The notes under the pieces were generated by a model. It did no database searches. It had not been told where the DNA came from and saw nothing but the letters and a program-made list of their open reading frames with translations. From assembly GCF_042453785.1 (NCBI RefSeq), contig NC_091671.1, positions 6,828,001 through 6,892,000 on the forward strand: a stretch of DNA of 64,000 nucleotides, read 5' to 3'. The position numbers and the translations under genes are program-made. Origin of the DNA: Malus domestica. Lineage: Eukaryota > Streptophyta > Magnoliopsida > Rosales > Rosaceae. This document shows positions 36,501 to 47,599 of the stretch, piece by piece (position 1 is the stretch's first letter; every line of letters begins with the position of its first letter).

Positions 36501-39500
36501 AGAATAAGGGCGACGTACAAAATTGCATGAACTATAGGGGTATTAAGCTAATGAGTCATACAATGAAGCTCTGGGAGAGAGTCATTGAGCATAGATTGAG
36601 GCAAGAGACACGGGTTTCGGACAACCAATTCGGGTTCATGCCAGGGCGCTCAACCATGGAGGCAATCTATCTCTTACGAAGATTGATGGAAAGATATAGA
36701 GATGGGAAAAAGGATTTACACATGGTCTTTATAGATTTGGAAAAAGCGTATGATAGGGTCCCAAGAGACATTCTTTGGAGGATTTTAGAGAAGAAAGGAG
36801 TACGAGTAGCATATATCCAAGCTATAAAGGATATGTATGAAGGAGCAAAGACTGCCGTAAGAACTCATGAAGGACAAACCGAAAGCTTTCCCATAACTGT
36901 AGGATTACATCAAGGCTCATCCTTAAGTCCTTACCTTTTTGCGTTGGTAATGGATGAGTTAACAGGACATATTCAAGATGATATTCCTTGGTGTATGCTG
37001 TTCGCAGACGATATAGTGTTGATAGATGAAACTCAGGAAGGGGTAAATGCAAAGCTTAACCTTTGGAGAGAAGTGTTGGAATCTAAAGGTCTTCGCCTAA
37101 GCCGATCAAAGACAAAATATATGGAGTGCAAGTTCAGTGCAAATGGAGGCCAAAACGAGTTAGGGGTGAGGATCGGAGATCAAGAAATACCAAAGAGCGA
37201 CCGTTTTCGTTACCTAGGATCTATCTTGCAAAAGAACGGAGAATTAGATGGAGATCTCAACCATAGAATACAAGCTGGATGGATGAAGTGGAAGAGTGCA
37301 TCCGGCGTGTTATGTGACCGCCGTATGCCACTGAAGCTCAAGGGAAAATTTTATAGGACGGCAATAAGGCCGGCGATGCTGTATGGCACAGAATGTTGGG
37401 CGGTGAAACATCAACATGTACACAAAATGGGTGTAGCGGAGATGAGGATGCTTCGTTGGATGTGTGGGCACACGAGAAAGGATAAGATTAGGAATGAGGA
37501 TATCCGGGGTAAAGTAGGAGTAGCCGAAATTGAAGGAAAGATGAGAGAAAATCGGTTACGGTGGTTTGGACATGTGCAAAGAAGGCCTACTGACGCTCCG
37601 ATTAGAAGATGCGACTATGGGACAGAGGTTCAGGGCCGAAGGGGTAGAGGAAGACCTAGGAAAACTTTGGAAGAGACTCTAAGAAAAGACTTAGAGTACT
37701 TGGATCTAACGAAGGACATGACACAGGATCGAGCACAATGGCGTTCTAAGATTCATATAGCCGATCCCACTCAGTGACTTGGATTTTCCAAGTCTCCAAC
37801 CGAGAAGTTTTCCTCACTCGGAAAATTAAGGGAACACTACCCCAACCTACATGCTCCACTCATAAAGCTTCAACATACAAGCTTCAACAAAAGAAAATTC
37901 AAAGAACTTAGCGAAGAAGGCTTTGGTGTATTTAACACAATACGTTGAAATGAAGGAAAGCTTATTTATTGATATCCCCGATAAGCTACAAATATGTACA
38001 TATACATGAGTCAAAATAAACACACAAGAGGGAGCCTTCACAAAGGTTGCTTAGGAGAAGTCTCAGCAGTCGGTAGAGCCCCAGAAAGAGAAGGCACCGG
38101 AGGGGGATCATTTGGAGCCTCAGTACTGGACAGAACCCTAGAAGGAGGAGGCATCAGAGGTTGATCATTTGGAGCTTCATTACGCGGTACAGCCCCAGAA
38201 GACGAAGGCAATAAATGCCTTTGGAACAAACCCACAAATCTCTGATGATCAAGTAAAACCTGACCATCAGTTTCCTTCATCTGGTCAAGCTTCCTCTTCA
38301 TGTTTGTAGCATAGTCATGTGCGAGCCGGTGCAACTGTTTATTCTCATGCTTGAGCCCTCTAATCTCCTGTTTGAGACTCATCACTTCAGCCGCCAATGA
38401 TTCAACTTGGCGGGTTCGAGCAAATAGGCGTTGGGCCATATTAGACACAGAACCTGCACACTGAACACTGAGAGCCAGCGAATCCTTAACAGCTAACTCA
38501 TCAGACCGTTTGGAAAGTAGTCTGTTATCTTTGGGAGTGAGAAGGTTCCTGGCCACCACCGCAGCGGTCATATCATTCTTCATCACGGAATCCCCAACGG
38601 TAAGAGGACCAGTAGGGGAGACGAAGGATGGGCGCCATATGTTGTCTGGAGAAGGCGGGGCTGCCTCTTCAACAAGGTTCAAGTCAAAACGACGGTCGGA
38701 GGGGCCAGACATTTTCAAAGGTGTTGAAGAGAGAAGAGGTCGGACAAATCAAGATCTTAGAAGTGCAAGAATGAAGCTTCTACTGGTGGAGATTCAAGTG
38801 TGCTTTGGAACTTAATGCCAGCCCCTATAAAAATCTGCACTCGACGGAGCTTCAGAAATCGAAGAGGCGCCTGCTCAGAAATCGAAGAGGCGTTTGCTTT
38901 CTCAAAAGCTGGGCTGCTTAGAGATCACGAGGGTTGATCTCAGAAATCGAAGAGGCGTTTGCTTTCTCAAAAGTTGGGCTGCTCAAAGACCTCGAAGGCT
39001 GATCTCAGAAATCGAAGAGGCGCTTGCTTTCTCAAAAGCTGGGCTCCCCAGAGACCACGAGGGCCGATCTCAGAAATCGAAGAGGCACCTACTTTTCCAG
39101 CCTTGTCAGCACCTGTCACACGCACACTCAGCTTTGCGGAAATTATGGGCATTATGTCGAAGACTTCTGGGGAAGTAGAAAACACATGAATCTTACTGTT
39201 CAATCACCCACTTCCCACACGCAACAATAGCTCATGGGTACCACAGATAACTTTGCCAAAGTTCTCTGCCAAAGTTGAGCACGTGAAGCTTGCAACTCCC
39301 ACTACATCGCTCTGACCAAGAAGGGTAAAAGAATAGCAAAGAAACAGCACTAACAAAGTTTAGACCCATAAATTTTGAAGGTCTAGCTACCATATTATTA
39401 CCCACAAGGGTAAAGGAATAGTACCACTGCTGGATAATTGGAAAGTCCCTGTGTGTCAACCTCTGTGCTTCGTGGCAAGGTAGACTAGCAAACATGCCCA

Positions 39501-42500
39501 ACCTTTACTCACATTCGAGAAAACACTCCCAATAAGATTGCTTGCTCCAAAATCGAAGAGGCACCGTCCTCCGAATCTCGAGAGCCAGACTCCCAACATG
39601 ACTAAAAGGTCGTACCCAGTGCACAAGACTCCCAACATGACTACTTTCTTAAAAATCGAAGAGAGGGTAAAGGAACAGTACCATTGCTGGATAATTGGAA
39701 AGTCCCTGTGTGTCAACCTCTGTGCTTCGTGGCAAGGTAGACTAGCAAACATGCCCAACCTTTACTCACATTCGAGAAAATACTCCCAACAAGATTGCTT
39801 GCTCCAAAATCGAAGAGGCACCGCCCTCCGAATCTCGAGAGCCAGACTCCCAACATGATTACTTTCTCACAAATCGAAGAGACACTGCTCCCCGAATCTT
39901 CGAGAGCCAGACCCCCAGCATGATTGCTTTCTCAAAAATCGATGAGGCATCGTTCTCCGAATCAATCGAAGAGGCGCTCGCTTTCTCAAAAGCTGGGCTG
40001 CTTAGAGACCACGAGGGCCGATCTCAGAAATCGAAGAGGCACCTACTTTTCTAGCCTTGTCAGCACCTGTCACACGCACACTCAGCTTTGCAGAAATTAT
40101 GGGCATTCTGTCGAAGACTTCTGGTGAAGTAGAAAGCACATGAATCTTACTGTTCAATCACCCACTTCCCACACGCAACAATAGCTCATGGGTACCACAG
40201 ATAACTTTGCCAAAGTTCTCTGCAAAAGTTGAGCACGTGAAGCTTGCAACTCCCACTACATCGCTCTGACCAAGAAAGGTAAAAGAATAGCAAAGAAACA
40301 GCACTAACAAAGTTTAGACACATAAATTTTGAAGGTCTAGCTACCATATTATTACCCACAAGGGTAAAGGAACAGTACCACTGCTGGATAATTGGAAAGT
40401 CCCTGTTTGTCAACCTATGTGCTTCGTGGCAAGGTAGACTAGCAAACATGCCCAACCTTTACTCACATTCGAGAAAACACTCCCAACAAGATTGCTTGCT
40501 CCAAAATCGAAGAGACACCGTCCTCCGAATCTCGAGAGCCAGACTCCCAACATGACTACTTTCTCAAAATCGAAGAGAGGGTAAAGGAACAGTACCATTG
40601 CTGGATAATTGGAAAGTCCCTGTGTGTCAACCTTTGTGCTTCGTGGCAAGGTAGACTAGCAAACATGCCCAACCTTTACTCATATTCGAGACAACACTCC
40701 CAACAGATTGCTTGCTCCAAAATCGAAGAGGCACCGCCCTCCGAATCTCGAGAGCCAAACTCCCAACATGATTACTTTCTCAAAAATCGAAGAGACACTG
40801 CTATCCGAATCTCGAGAGCCAGACCCCCAGCATGATTGCTTTCTCAAAAATCGAAGAGGCATCGTTCTCCGAATCTCGAGAGCCAGATACCACAGACCAC
40901 TTTTTCAAAGTGCTCTGACAGAGTTAAAACATGTGAAACTGGCAGCTCCCACTACCGTGCTATGACCAAGCAGGGTAAAGGAATAGCATTACTACTTCTT
41001 AGGGAGACTCCTATATATGTCGACCTCCATCCCCAACAGACACGCAGACCTGCAAAAATGCTCAACCCTTCATCATATCTGAGAGGGCACTCCCAACGAA
41101 GCCTTTCGAAATATTCAGCTTTCCTTCCCCCCGATAATACCTCTGCAAACAAGCTATACTAGAGCAAGAATATCTCATATCATCAGGGTTAAAAGCAAGA
41201 GTATCCCATATCATGCTTTTTCCCTGTCTTTTCCTTTGGCCTTGTTTTTACCTGCAAGACAAGGAGAAAGAGAGCAATCAGTCAGCACTTGGAATCAAGC
41301 TTCCAGCCAGGAACTGACTGCCTGGAACCCCTTACCTGATTACTTACCTGGCATTGCTCTCGAGTACTCATCTTCAACATCTTATATTTCCAGGGAAGAT
41401 TCCGCATCTGCTTGAGGAACAGATAGGGCAAGTGCGAAGGATACAAGGAAGCATGTGGAGACAAGCGTAACAGCACACGTGCCGATACATCCATTACTCT
41501 GTCAAAAGCAAAAGTATCCCATATCAGCAGGGTGGAACGTACTCTAGATTTGATGGACTTGTTTTGACCTTCAAATTCTTCAGTCGGCCTTATACTCTGG
41601 AGGAAACCAGAAAACCCTCCAGCTCAGTTCAAGAATAAGCCTGTGGAAAGTTACTTCTTCAAAAGCAAAAGTATCTCATATCATCTCTTCTCATTTTTCT
41701 TCTCTTTATCCTTCATGCTGCTGCAAGATGGGGAGAAGGTGAACAATCAGTCGGAGCTCTGATTGCTTACCTTGTCTGTCACCTCTTTCAGCAGACCCCC
41801 TAGCTCGGCGACTTGGGGGACTCCTACTACATGGTTTGTATCGCGCTTGACCAAGCCTGAAACTACAAGTAAGCTTCAAGTGAAATTGATACATTACCTT
41901 GTGCATCTCCACCAGTTAAAGATACCACCCCTGGATGGAGGAAGAGTACTTCCAGAGAAGATGCCACATCTACCTATGAGACAGATAAGGCAAGTCAAGA
42001 CGACACCACGCTCCGATACTTAGAAGTTTCGTGATTACGAGATCATTCTCCCACAATATTTCCTAATGTCATTTGTACTAAATCTTTCACTTGTACTCAC
42101 TAAAGGAGAGCTTGAACCTATGTACTTGTGTAAACCCTTCACAATTAATGAGAACTCTTCTATTCCGTGGACGTAGCCAATCTGGGTGAACCACGTACAT
42201 CTTGTGTTTGCTTTCCTATCTCTATCCATTTATATACTTATCCACGCTAATGACCGGAGCAATCTAGCGAAGATCACAAAAAGCGACCGTTTTCGCTACC
42301 TAGGATCTATCTTGCAAGAGAACGGAGAATTAGATGGAGATCTCAACCATAGAATACGAGCTGGATGGATGAAGTGTAAGAATGCATCCGGCGTGTTGTG
42401 TGACCGTCGTAGGCCACTGAAGCTCAAGGGAAAATTTTATAGGACGGCAATAAGGCCAGCGATGTTGTATGGCACAGAATGTTGGGCGGTGAAGCATCAA

Positions 42501-45500
42501 CACGTACACAAAATGGGTGTAGCGGAGATGAGGATGCTTCGTGGGATGTGTGGGCACACGAGAAAGGATAAGATTGGGAATGAGGATATCCGAGGTAAAG
42601 TAGGAGTAGCCGAAATTGTAGGAAAGATGAGAGAAAATCGGCTCCGGTGATTTGGACATGTGCAAAGAAGGCCGAATGACGCTCCGGTTCGAAGATGTGA
42701 CTACGGGACAGAGGTTCAGGGCCGAAGGGGTAGAGGAAGACCTAGGAAAACTTTGGAAGAGACTCTAAGAAAAGACTTAGAGTACTTGGATCTAACGGAG
42801 GACATGACACAAAACCGAGCGCAATGGCGTTCTAGGATTCATATAGCCGACCCCACTTAGTGGGAAAAGGCTTTGTTGTTGTTGTTGTTGTTGTTGTATA
42901 GTTTTCCGTATGGAGGAACAAAACAAAAACGATCAATCCCTTCTCTAGTCAAAGCTAATTCGGCAAAGAATGAAAGCACCAAGATACTAAATAAATATAT
43001 CTCACGAACAAAAGAAAAGTAAACAAACCTGACAAATTCCAAGACTAGAAAAGCGTTTAGTGTGTTCCCAGTCCTTTTTATCAAACGGATCTTCAACTGA
43101 CACAATTGGGTACTCTGACACCCCAAACACAGGGAAGGAAGGCAGAAAAGGTAAGTCGCAGTGCAAAATTGCAAATCAAATACACAACCATTGAGAAACA
43201 GAAAAGGAGAGACTGACTTACCACTACAAAGTTCTTTATACATCTCAATCATATCATCAGCCGACTTGAAATTTTGCCCCTTATCCACTGATTTGTAATC
43301 CAGGTCGTACTTTGTACCTGTATTCATGGGGAAAACAGAAAGGAAAATATTGTCATTAAATTATGCATGAATGCATGTTCTTTTTGAAAAAGAATATAAA
43401 TTTTAATCATTACTACAAGATAATTTAGCCTTGGATTTCCATCAACAAAACATAAAATGCAATTATTTTCCCAAATTGCTGTTACAGAAAAAGATCAATT
43501 CTCAAGAAAGATCCATCACCTATGCAAAAGTCAGTAGCAGCAACATCAATTGCTAGTTTGATTTGGTCATTATAATCCGTTCTACTTATCGCCTCTTTTA
43601 CAAGATCCAAGACTTCTTTAATGCTGCCACGAGATATAGAAATAATTTTTAAAATGGCATATCTTCTAATTAGTTCGGAAGTTTCTCATAAGGCACAAAG
43701 TAATGGCCATTGTAAACAGCTTAAAAAAAACCTAAAACAATGTGGTTTAAGTTTTAACACATTTTAGGAACATCTAAGATGATTTTCCTCTTCCAAAGAC
43801 TTTTTTCTCATTTTGGGAAGCCGTCATGGGGATTCATGAGGCAAAGAAATTAAAGAACACTACAGGTCACGCAAAAAAGACTTGCCTCAAGATGTTGGGA
43901 GCAAAACCACCATCTTCACCAACATTACATCCATGTGCACCATATTTTTCTGTAATAACAGCCTGCTCTTTTTGTAAACAATAATAGTCATCAACAAAAA
44001 CAATAATAGTTATCAATAAAACTGAGAGATGCTGCTATGAAAACAAAGTGGGACATAATGGCATCGCCTTGTTCACATGTACAGAGAAAGGTCCTTTTCC
44101 AATTTCTTATGCACATGGGATGCTGAGCTATTGACTTGATTATTTAAGCCAAATAAATTCCATGCATACTCCTAGATTTGCCACTTGCGAGCAGCTGTGA
44201 AGAGCCATGAAATTTATTTCAAGGATTACCATAATGGCAATGATAAAACTGAAATCAGTACATACTCTGATATTTAACATTCGGAATGGCACAAGTCACT
44301 TAAAATTTGGATGAAGTTTTCATTTTCAGAGCTAATTTTCATTGTCACTAATCTAGCAGAATATTTGTTGAAAATCTGGCACTAAATAAAGCTTTTAAAA
44401 AGCTTTTAGGTCAAATCAATACTTACTAAAATAAGAAAAGTTGCGTTCAGGTCCATTGCAGTTTAAAACACAACAATGTGCTATATACTTTGCCACATAA
44501 AATAAGGTGATTGCTTGTAGGAAATGAGTAACTCAACAGGTCTCGAAAAATGGAAAAAGATTTTTTTCTCATCATTAAAAGCAATACACGGAATGTAATC
44601 TCCAAAGTCAACAGTTGAGATGAAAAGTACCTTCAGGTGATGATAGGTTTCAGATCCCATTTGCAATGCCTCCTCAAACTTGCTAGCTCCAATTGGGAGA
44701 ATCATAATTTCCTAAAAATTTCAAGTCTAAGTTTAATTATAAGGACATGCAGACAAAAATTTGAAGTGTTCATGCCAAAAAAATCTATATTGAGATCTAC
44801 GTAAGCAGCTTCGGCAGGCGTATAAAAAATTGTTATAGGAGGAACCAAGGAGAGCATTAAGCAGTTGTTACTGACACAATCAATTCATAGAGAAGTATTT
44901 CACCAGTGAATTCGATTGTAGTTTCCCAATAGCGAATTTCAAATATTTAAAATGTTAAGCTCATTTTTAGTAAAATGCCATACTTTCATGATGTCAACAC
45001 AAGTTACCCACATCAACCAAATGATCCAAATATATTGAAACCCCTCTCCCCACATACATTACAACCGAAATAAAAGAATTGGTAAATACATATCTATAGA
45101 TTCAAGCTTACCAGAGCATACCTGAATGGCCAGATTATTCCCAGCACGCTTTCCTCCACTAATAACAGTAAAAGCAGGGACAGGCAAGGTCAGGTGGCCG
45201 TTTCCAGAAAGGCCAGCAATATGTTTGTACAGTGGAACCTGATGTTTATCTTTACTCAGACACTTTTGAGAAAAAAAGTATACAAATTTTAGCAATACTA
45301 ATAGAAAAATACTCATGCCTCCTTTTGAGCAGCTCCAGCTTTGCAAGCAGCAATTGACACAGCCAATATGGCATTTACTCCAAGTTCGCTCTGAAAGATG
45401 ATTTGATAATAATCATAAATCCAAAATCATAAATAAAAAGTAATATTACAAATGCTTAATAGAGTTATCCTTCACAGTTGCAATTATGCAGCGACAGAAA

Positions 45501-46567
45501 TTATGACCGATGTCTATTATTTATATTTTTTATAGCTAGACAAGAAGGGTCATAGCATACTACCAAACAACATACTAGATAACAGAAATGCAATTTCATG
45601 AAAGCACCGATGTATATTAGCAACAAATTCTCAGACAGCTCAATTACATCAAGTTCCACTGAAAAACGAAAAATGTTACCTTCTTTTCTGTTTTATCGAG
45701 GTCCATCATTGCCTTATCAATCTGAGTCTGAAGTGTAGGATCCATACCCACCAATGCTTCAGATATTTTCTCATTGACATTCTTAACAGCTTTACTCACA
45801 CTATTTCCAAGATATAATCCCTTGTTCCCATCTCGCAGTTCAGTAGCCTCGTACCTAGTTTCAACAAATCCCCCCCTTGATAATTGTTCTCGGAATCATA
45901 TACTTTTGATCGACCTCAAATAGCATTGTCTACTAGAGGCATAACCAATATAGTTACTTAATAGCAACGCTCTTGATCAATGCAATTACAAATCAATTTC
46001 TGAGTCATACAAAGCATTTCCACACGCAGTTATACAAAAAATGCAATTCAATTGAAACAAAAGGTCTTATGTTTTCGAACAAATACAATTCTCGGCAGCC
46101 AAACAACACACACACACAGAGATAGCCACAGAGAGCTTACATTCCAGAAGCATCAGAGCTAGGAGCCGAAGCACGAAACATTCCTTTGTTAGTGTGGAGG
46201 TCGACTTCAACGGTAGGAATTCCTCTGCTATCGAGGATCTGTCGAGCTTTGACCTTCGTTATCACTGAAGGAAACGCTTTCTTCATATGATTCGACTGCG
46301 TAATTCAATTCAAGAACAAAGAAAAACAACAAAATCATTTCACAGCTCAAACAAAACTAATCAAGAAACTACAATTTCCCTCTCCTTCCAAAAACTTTCC
46401 TGCATATTCATTTTCCCAGTAACCAAACAGAATCACAGATGAGAGCGAGAGCAGAGATTTACGATGAAGAGGACGGGATCGGAGGCCTTAGCCTTAACGG
46501 CGGCATTGACGGCGTCTTCGATTTTCCGAGAGAGCAGGTGGTTATCCAAGTAATCTTGCACCGACAT
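33530..46567 (-). CDS. Enolase-family protein, ENO3 subfamily, with altered active site
   Basis: Related to enolase (2-phosphoglycerate hydratase) and closest to Arabidopsis cytosolic enolase 3 as I remember it. Thirteen exons on the minus strand: 46463-46567, 46141-46295, 45680-45854, 45319-45390, 45122-45238, 44631-44711, 43886-43962, 43520-43623, 43222-43317, 43029-43114, 34272-34358, 33966-34163 and 33530-33601. Phases agree and give 474 residues. The ENO3-type N-terminal extension [20 protein letters not shown] is present. Conserved catalytic positions are seen in [50 protein letters not shown] and [13 protein letters not shown]. Three positions deviate: the SGAS loop reads SSDAS, the loop His is Arg (SGGKRAG), and the acid Glu of the DEGG motif is Asp (GEDGG). 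Enolase activity may therefore be weak or absent. Introns 4 and 7 have GC donors. Intron 10 (34359-43028) holds an 8.2-kb composite insert. Confidence 0.9.
34660..37777 (+). mobile_element. Defective RTE-type LINE (endonuclease and reverse transcriptase)
   Basis: The first frame (34764-36359) carries an apurinic-type endonuclease: [28 protein letters not shown] and [10 protein letters not shown], followed by a basic region. The second frame (36338-37777) carries reverse transcriptase: [40 protein letters not shown] and the catalytic MLFADDIVL. It ends with a domain typical of plant RTE elements ([14 protein letters not shown]-like, [20 protein letters not shown]). The two frames meet at about 36340, where the linker between the domains appears shortened and the frame shifts, so the polyprotein is broken. 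The 3' tail is missing after 37777. Confidence 0.9.
38038..38718 (-). CDS. Retroelement-associated coiled-coil ORF, function unknown
   Basis: A 226-residue ORF starting [20 protein letters not shown]. The second Met at 38712 may be the true start. Residues about 105-165 ([20 protein letters not shown], then [16 protein letters not shown]) look like a coiled coil. The tail is proline-rich with repeated EAPNDQP/EAPNDPP motifs. It has no polymerase, protease or integrase domain. I recall similar sequences scattered as repeats in Rosaceae genomes, so it is best treated as a transposon ORF. A role as a structural gag-like protein is possible but not shown. Confidence 0.55.
   Translation of the reverse strand: MKMSGPSDRRFDLNLVEEAAPPSPDNIWRPSFVSPTGPLTVGDSVMKNDMTAAVVARNLLTPKDNRLLSKRSDELAVKDSLALSVQCAGSVSNMAQRLFARTRQVESLAAEVMSLKQEIRGLKHENKQLHRLAHDYATNMKRKLDQMKETDGQVLLDHQRFVGLFQRHLLPSSSGAVPRNEAPNDQPLMPPPSRVLSSTEAPNDPPPVPSLSGALPTAETSPKQPL
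38820..40905. repeat. Nested tandem repeats (about 65-bp and about 954-bp periods)
   Basis: At 38866-39090 a unit of about 65 bp containing CAGAAATCGAAGAGGCG and TTTCTCAAAAGCTGGGCT repeats three to four times. A larger segment of about 450-500 bp beginning with such a unit occurs at about 39060 and again at about 40020, offset by 954 bp. A further short unit with CTCCGAATCTCGAGAGCCAG recurs near 39570, 39825, 40525, 40740, 40805 and 40868. Open frames here repeat with the DNA and are not genes. Confidence 0.8.
39605..39630 (-). mobile_element. Au SINE end fragment inside the repeat array
   Basis: GGTCGTACCCAGTGCACAAG, the distal end of an Au SINE (compare 9787), appears once inside one repeat unit and then merges into array sequence ACTCCCAACATGACTAC. 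It is only about 25 bp. Confidence 0.55.
40906..42274. other. Non-coding remainder of the LARD-like block
   Basis: No ORF with domain support. A short motif AAAAGCAAGAGTATCCCATATCA-like recurs at about 41200, 41507 and 41660, each near a CTTTTCCT-type pyrimidine stretch. The far end has the minus-strand TATA box. Confidence 0.5.
42275..42897 (+). mobile_element. 5'-truncated RTE LINE 3' end with (GTT)n tail
   Basis: Aligns with 37190-37777 of the first LINE from GCGACCGTTTTCG onward, with roughly 25-30 substitutions over 585 bp, and then continues with GTGGGAAAAGGC and a (GTT)n tail, the usual end of plant RTE elements. Its frame is interrupted at about 42650, where a Trp codon of copy 1 (tgg) reads tga. 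Confidence 0.85.
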
Positions 46568-47599
46568 TTCTTCTTCTTTTTCATTTCGGTCGCCGACCGA
46601 AACACCGGCGGTTTTCAGTTGGCCCACAATCCGACCTTGTCTGACTGAACCCATTTGACCTGCCATAACCAAACTAGTCCACGATTCAACCCGTTTTCAG
46701 TGTAACTGGCGTACTATTCGACCCGGCCCAACCGAAACTCCACTATGGGACCCAGTCCAGATTCGTAAACCTGATCACGGGAAATGAAAAATCTTTATTT
46801 TTAAAAAGTCACCGAAAATTACAAGCTAAAAAAAGGAAAAGATCCTCATCAGATCGTTTTTTGGAAATCCTAGGGATCTTATAATTGTGATCATCTATAG
46901 TACATTATACGGTCCGTTTTTATTAAATAGTATTTATATTTAATTTTAAATTTTAAAATGATTTCTGATCGTATGATATACGATGAACGATTACGATTAA
47001 AGAATGCTTAAAATTTTCAGGAAAATGATCCGGCATTGATCCTTTTACCTTAAAAAAAAAAAAAGTTCATATTTAAGCATCTGTCATCTTTCGATTTGCT
47101 CAATTAAAAACAGTTGTTCAGCCGAGACATCAAGCTAATTTTGTTTTTAGAATTTACTTCCATAGATCAAAATCTGTTAATCATAAATGCCATATAATGA
47201 GGAAGTTTGAAAGTTTTCTACGTGGCTCATTATTTAGTGCCACTAGTTCAATATTTCACATCATCGTCTTATATTTTCGAAAGATATATTTTAGTTCTAC
47301 TTCAGTACAAAAACCTCAGATCGTAAGCCCGATACATTGGGTTGGTCCGGTTCGTGTTGGACCTCGGTTGGGGTTGGACCGCCCGATTCCGATTGTACCG
47401 TTCGGTTCGGTCCGAATCTCCAGGTTGCTTTCGTAGCCTTTCCAACTCAAGTTATTAGTTCTTAGGGGTTTTTTTTTTTTACATCTAGTGCCCTAAAGCC
47501 TTGTGATTTGAGAGTCATTGACCTAAAGCTCATTATATGGGTTGGATTGAAAGCGTAAGGGAATTGGCACTGATCTGTTATTGAAAGAGAGAAAAAAAA
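46568..47599. other. Upstream region of the enolase gene
   Basis: Presumed promoter and 5' leader of the minus-strand enolase gene at the left, then a MITE (46835-47047) and a low-complexity stretch rich in CGGTTCGGT-like units (about 47335-47425). No gene is seen. Confidence 0.55.
46835..47047. mobile_element. Foldback MITE, diverged relative of 6293-6494
   Basis: Left end GGAAAAGATCCTCATCAGATC pairs imperfectly with right end GATCCGGCATTGATCCTTTT. Inner blocks (ATTATACGGTCCG, TTTTAAATTTTAAAATGATT, CGATGAACGATTACG) match the order of inner blocks in the element at 6293-6494. Confidence 0.65.

Larger units (their letters stand above)
37778..42274 (-). mobile_element. LARD-like non-autonomous retroelement block
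   Basis: The block has one clear ORF on the minus strand (38038-38718). On the same strand it has a TATA box (TATATAAA, plus coordinates 42229-42236) near its upstream end and an AATAAATAAG polyadenylation-like signal near 37975. A repeat-rich stretch lies at 38820-40905. The minus-strand upstream end begins TGTGATC, as an LTR might. I could not find a pair of LTRs or a target duplication of its own. The LARD label is an inference from the single-ORF, repeat-rich organisation. Confidence 0.5.
34643..42914 (+). mobile_element. Composite LINE-retroelement-LINE insertion with 17-bp target duplication
   Basis: A perfect 17-bp direct repeat, ATAGTTTTCCGTATGGA, lies at 34643-34659 and 42898-42914. 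Between them are a 5' LINE body (34660-37777), an unrelated LARD-like block (37778-42274) and a second LINE 3' end closing in a (GTT)n tail (42275-42897). The outer ends are therefore a LINE 5' end and a LINE 3' tail with one shared target duplication. The whole sits in intron 10 of the minus-strand enolase gene. Confidence 0.8.

Noticed and set aside
34764-37777. Host gene encoding endonuclease and reverse transcriptase
   Set aside because: Motif order, broken frames and flanking target duplication show a LINE, lying in an enolase intron.
39232-40649. Several open frames on both strands within the repeat array
   Set aside because: They repeat at the 954-bp spacing of the DNA and have no domain; they are by-products of repeats.
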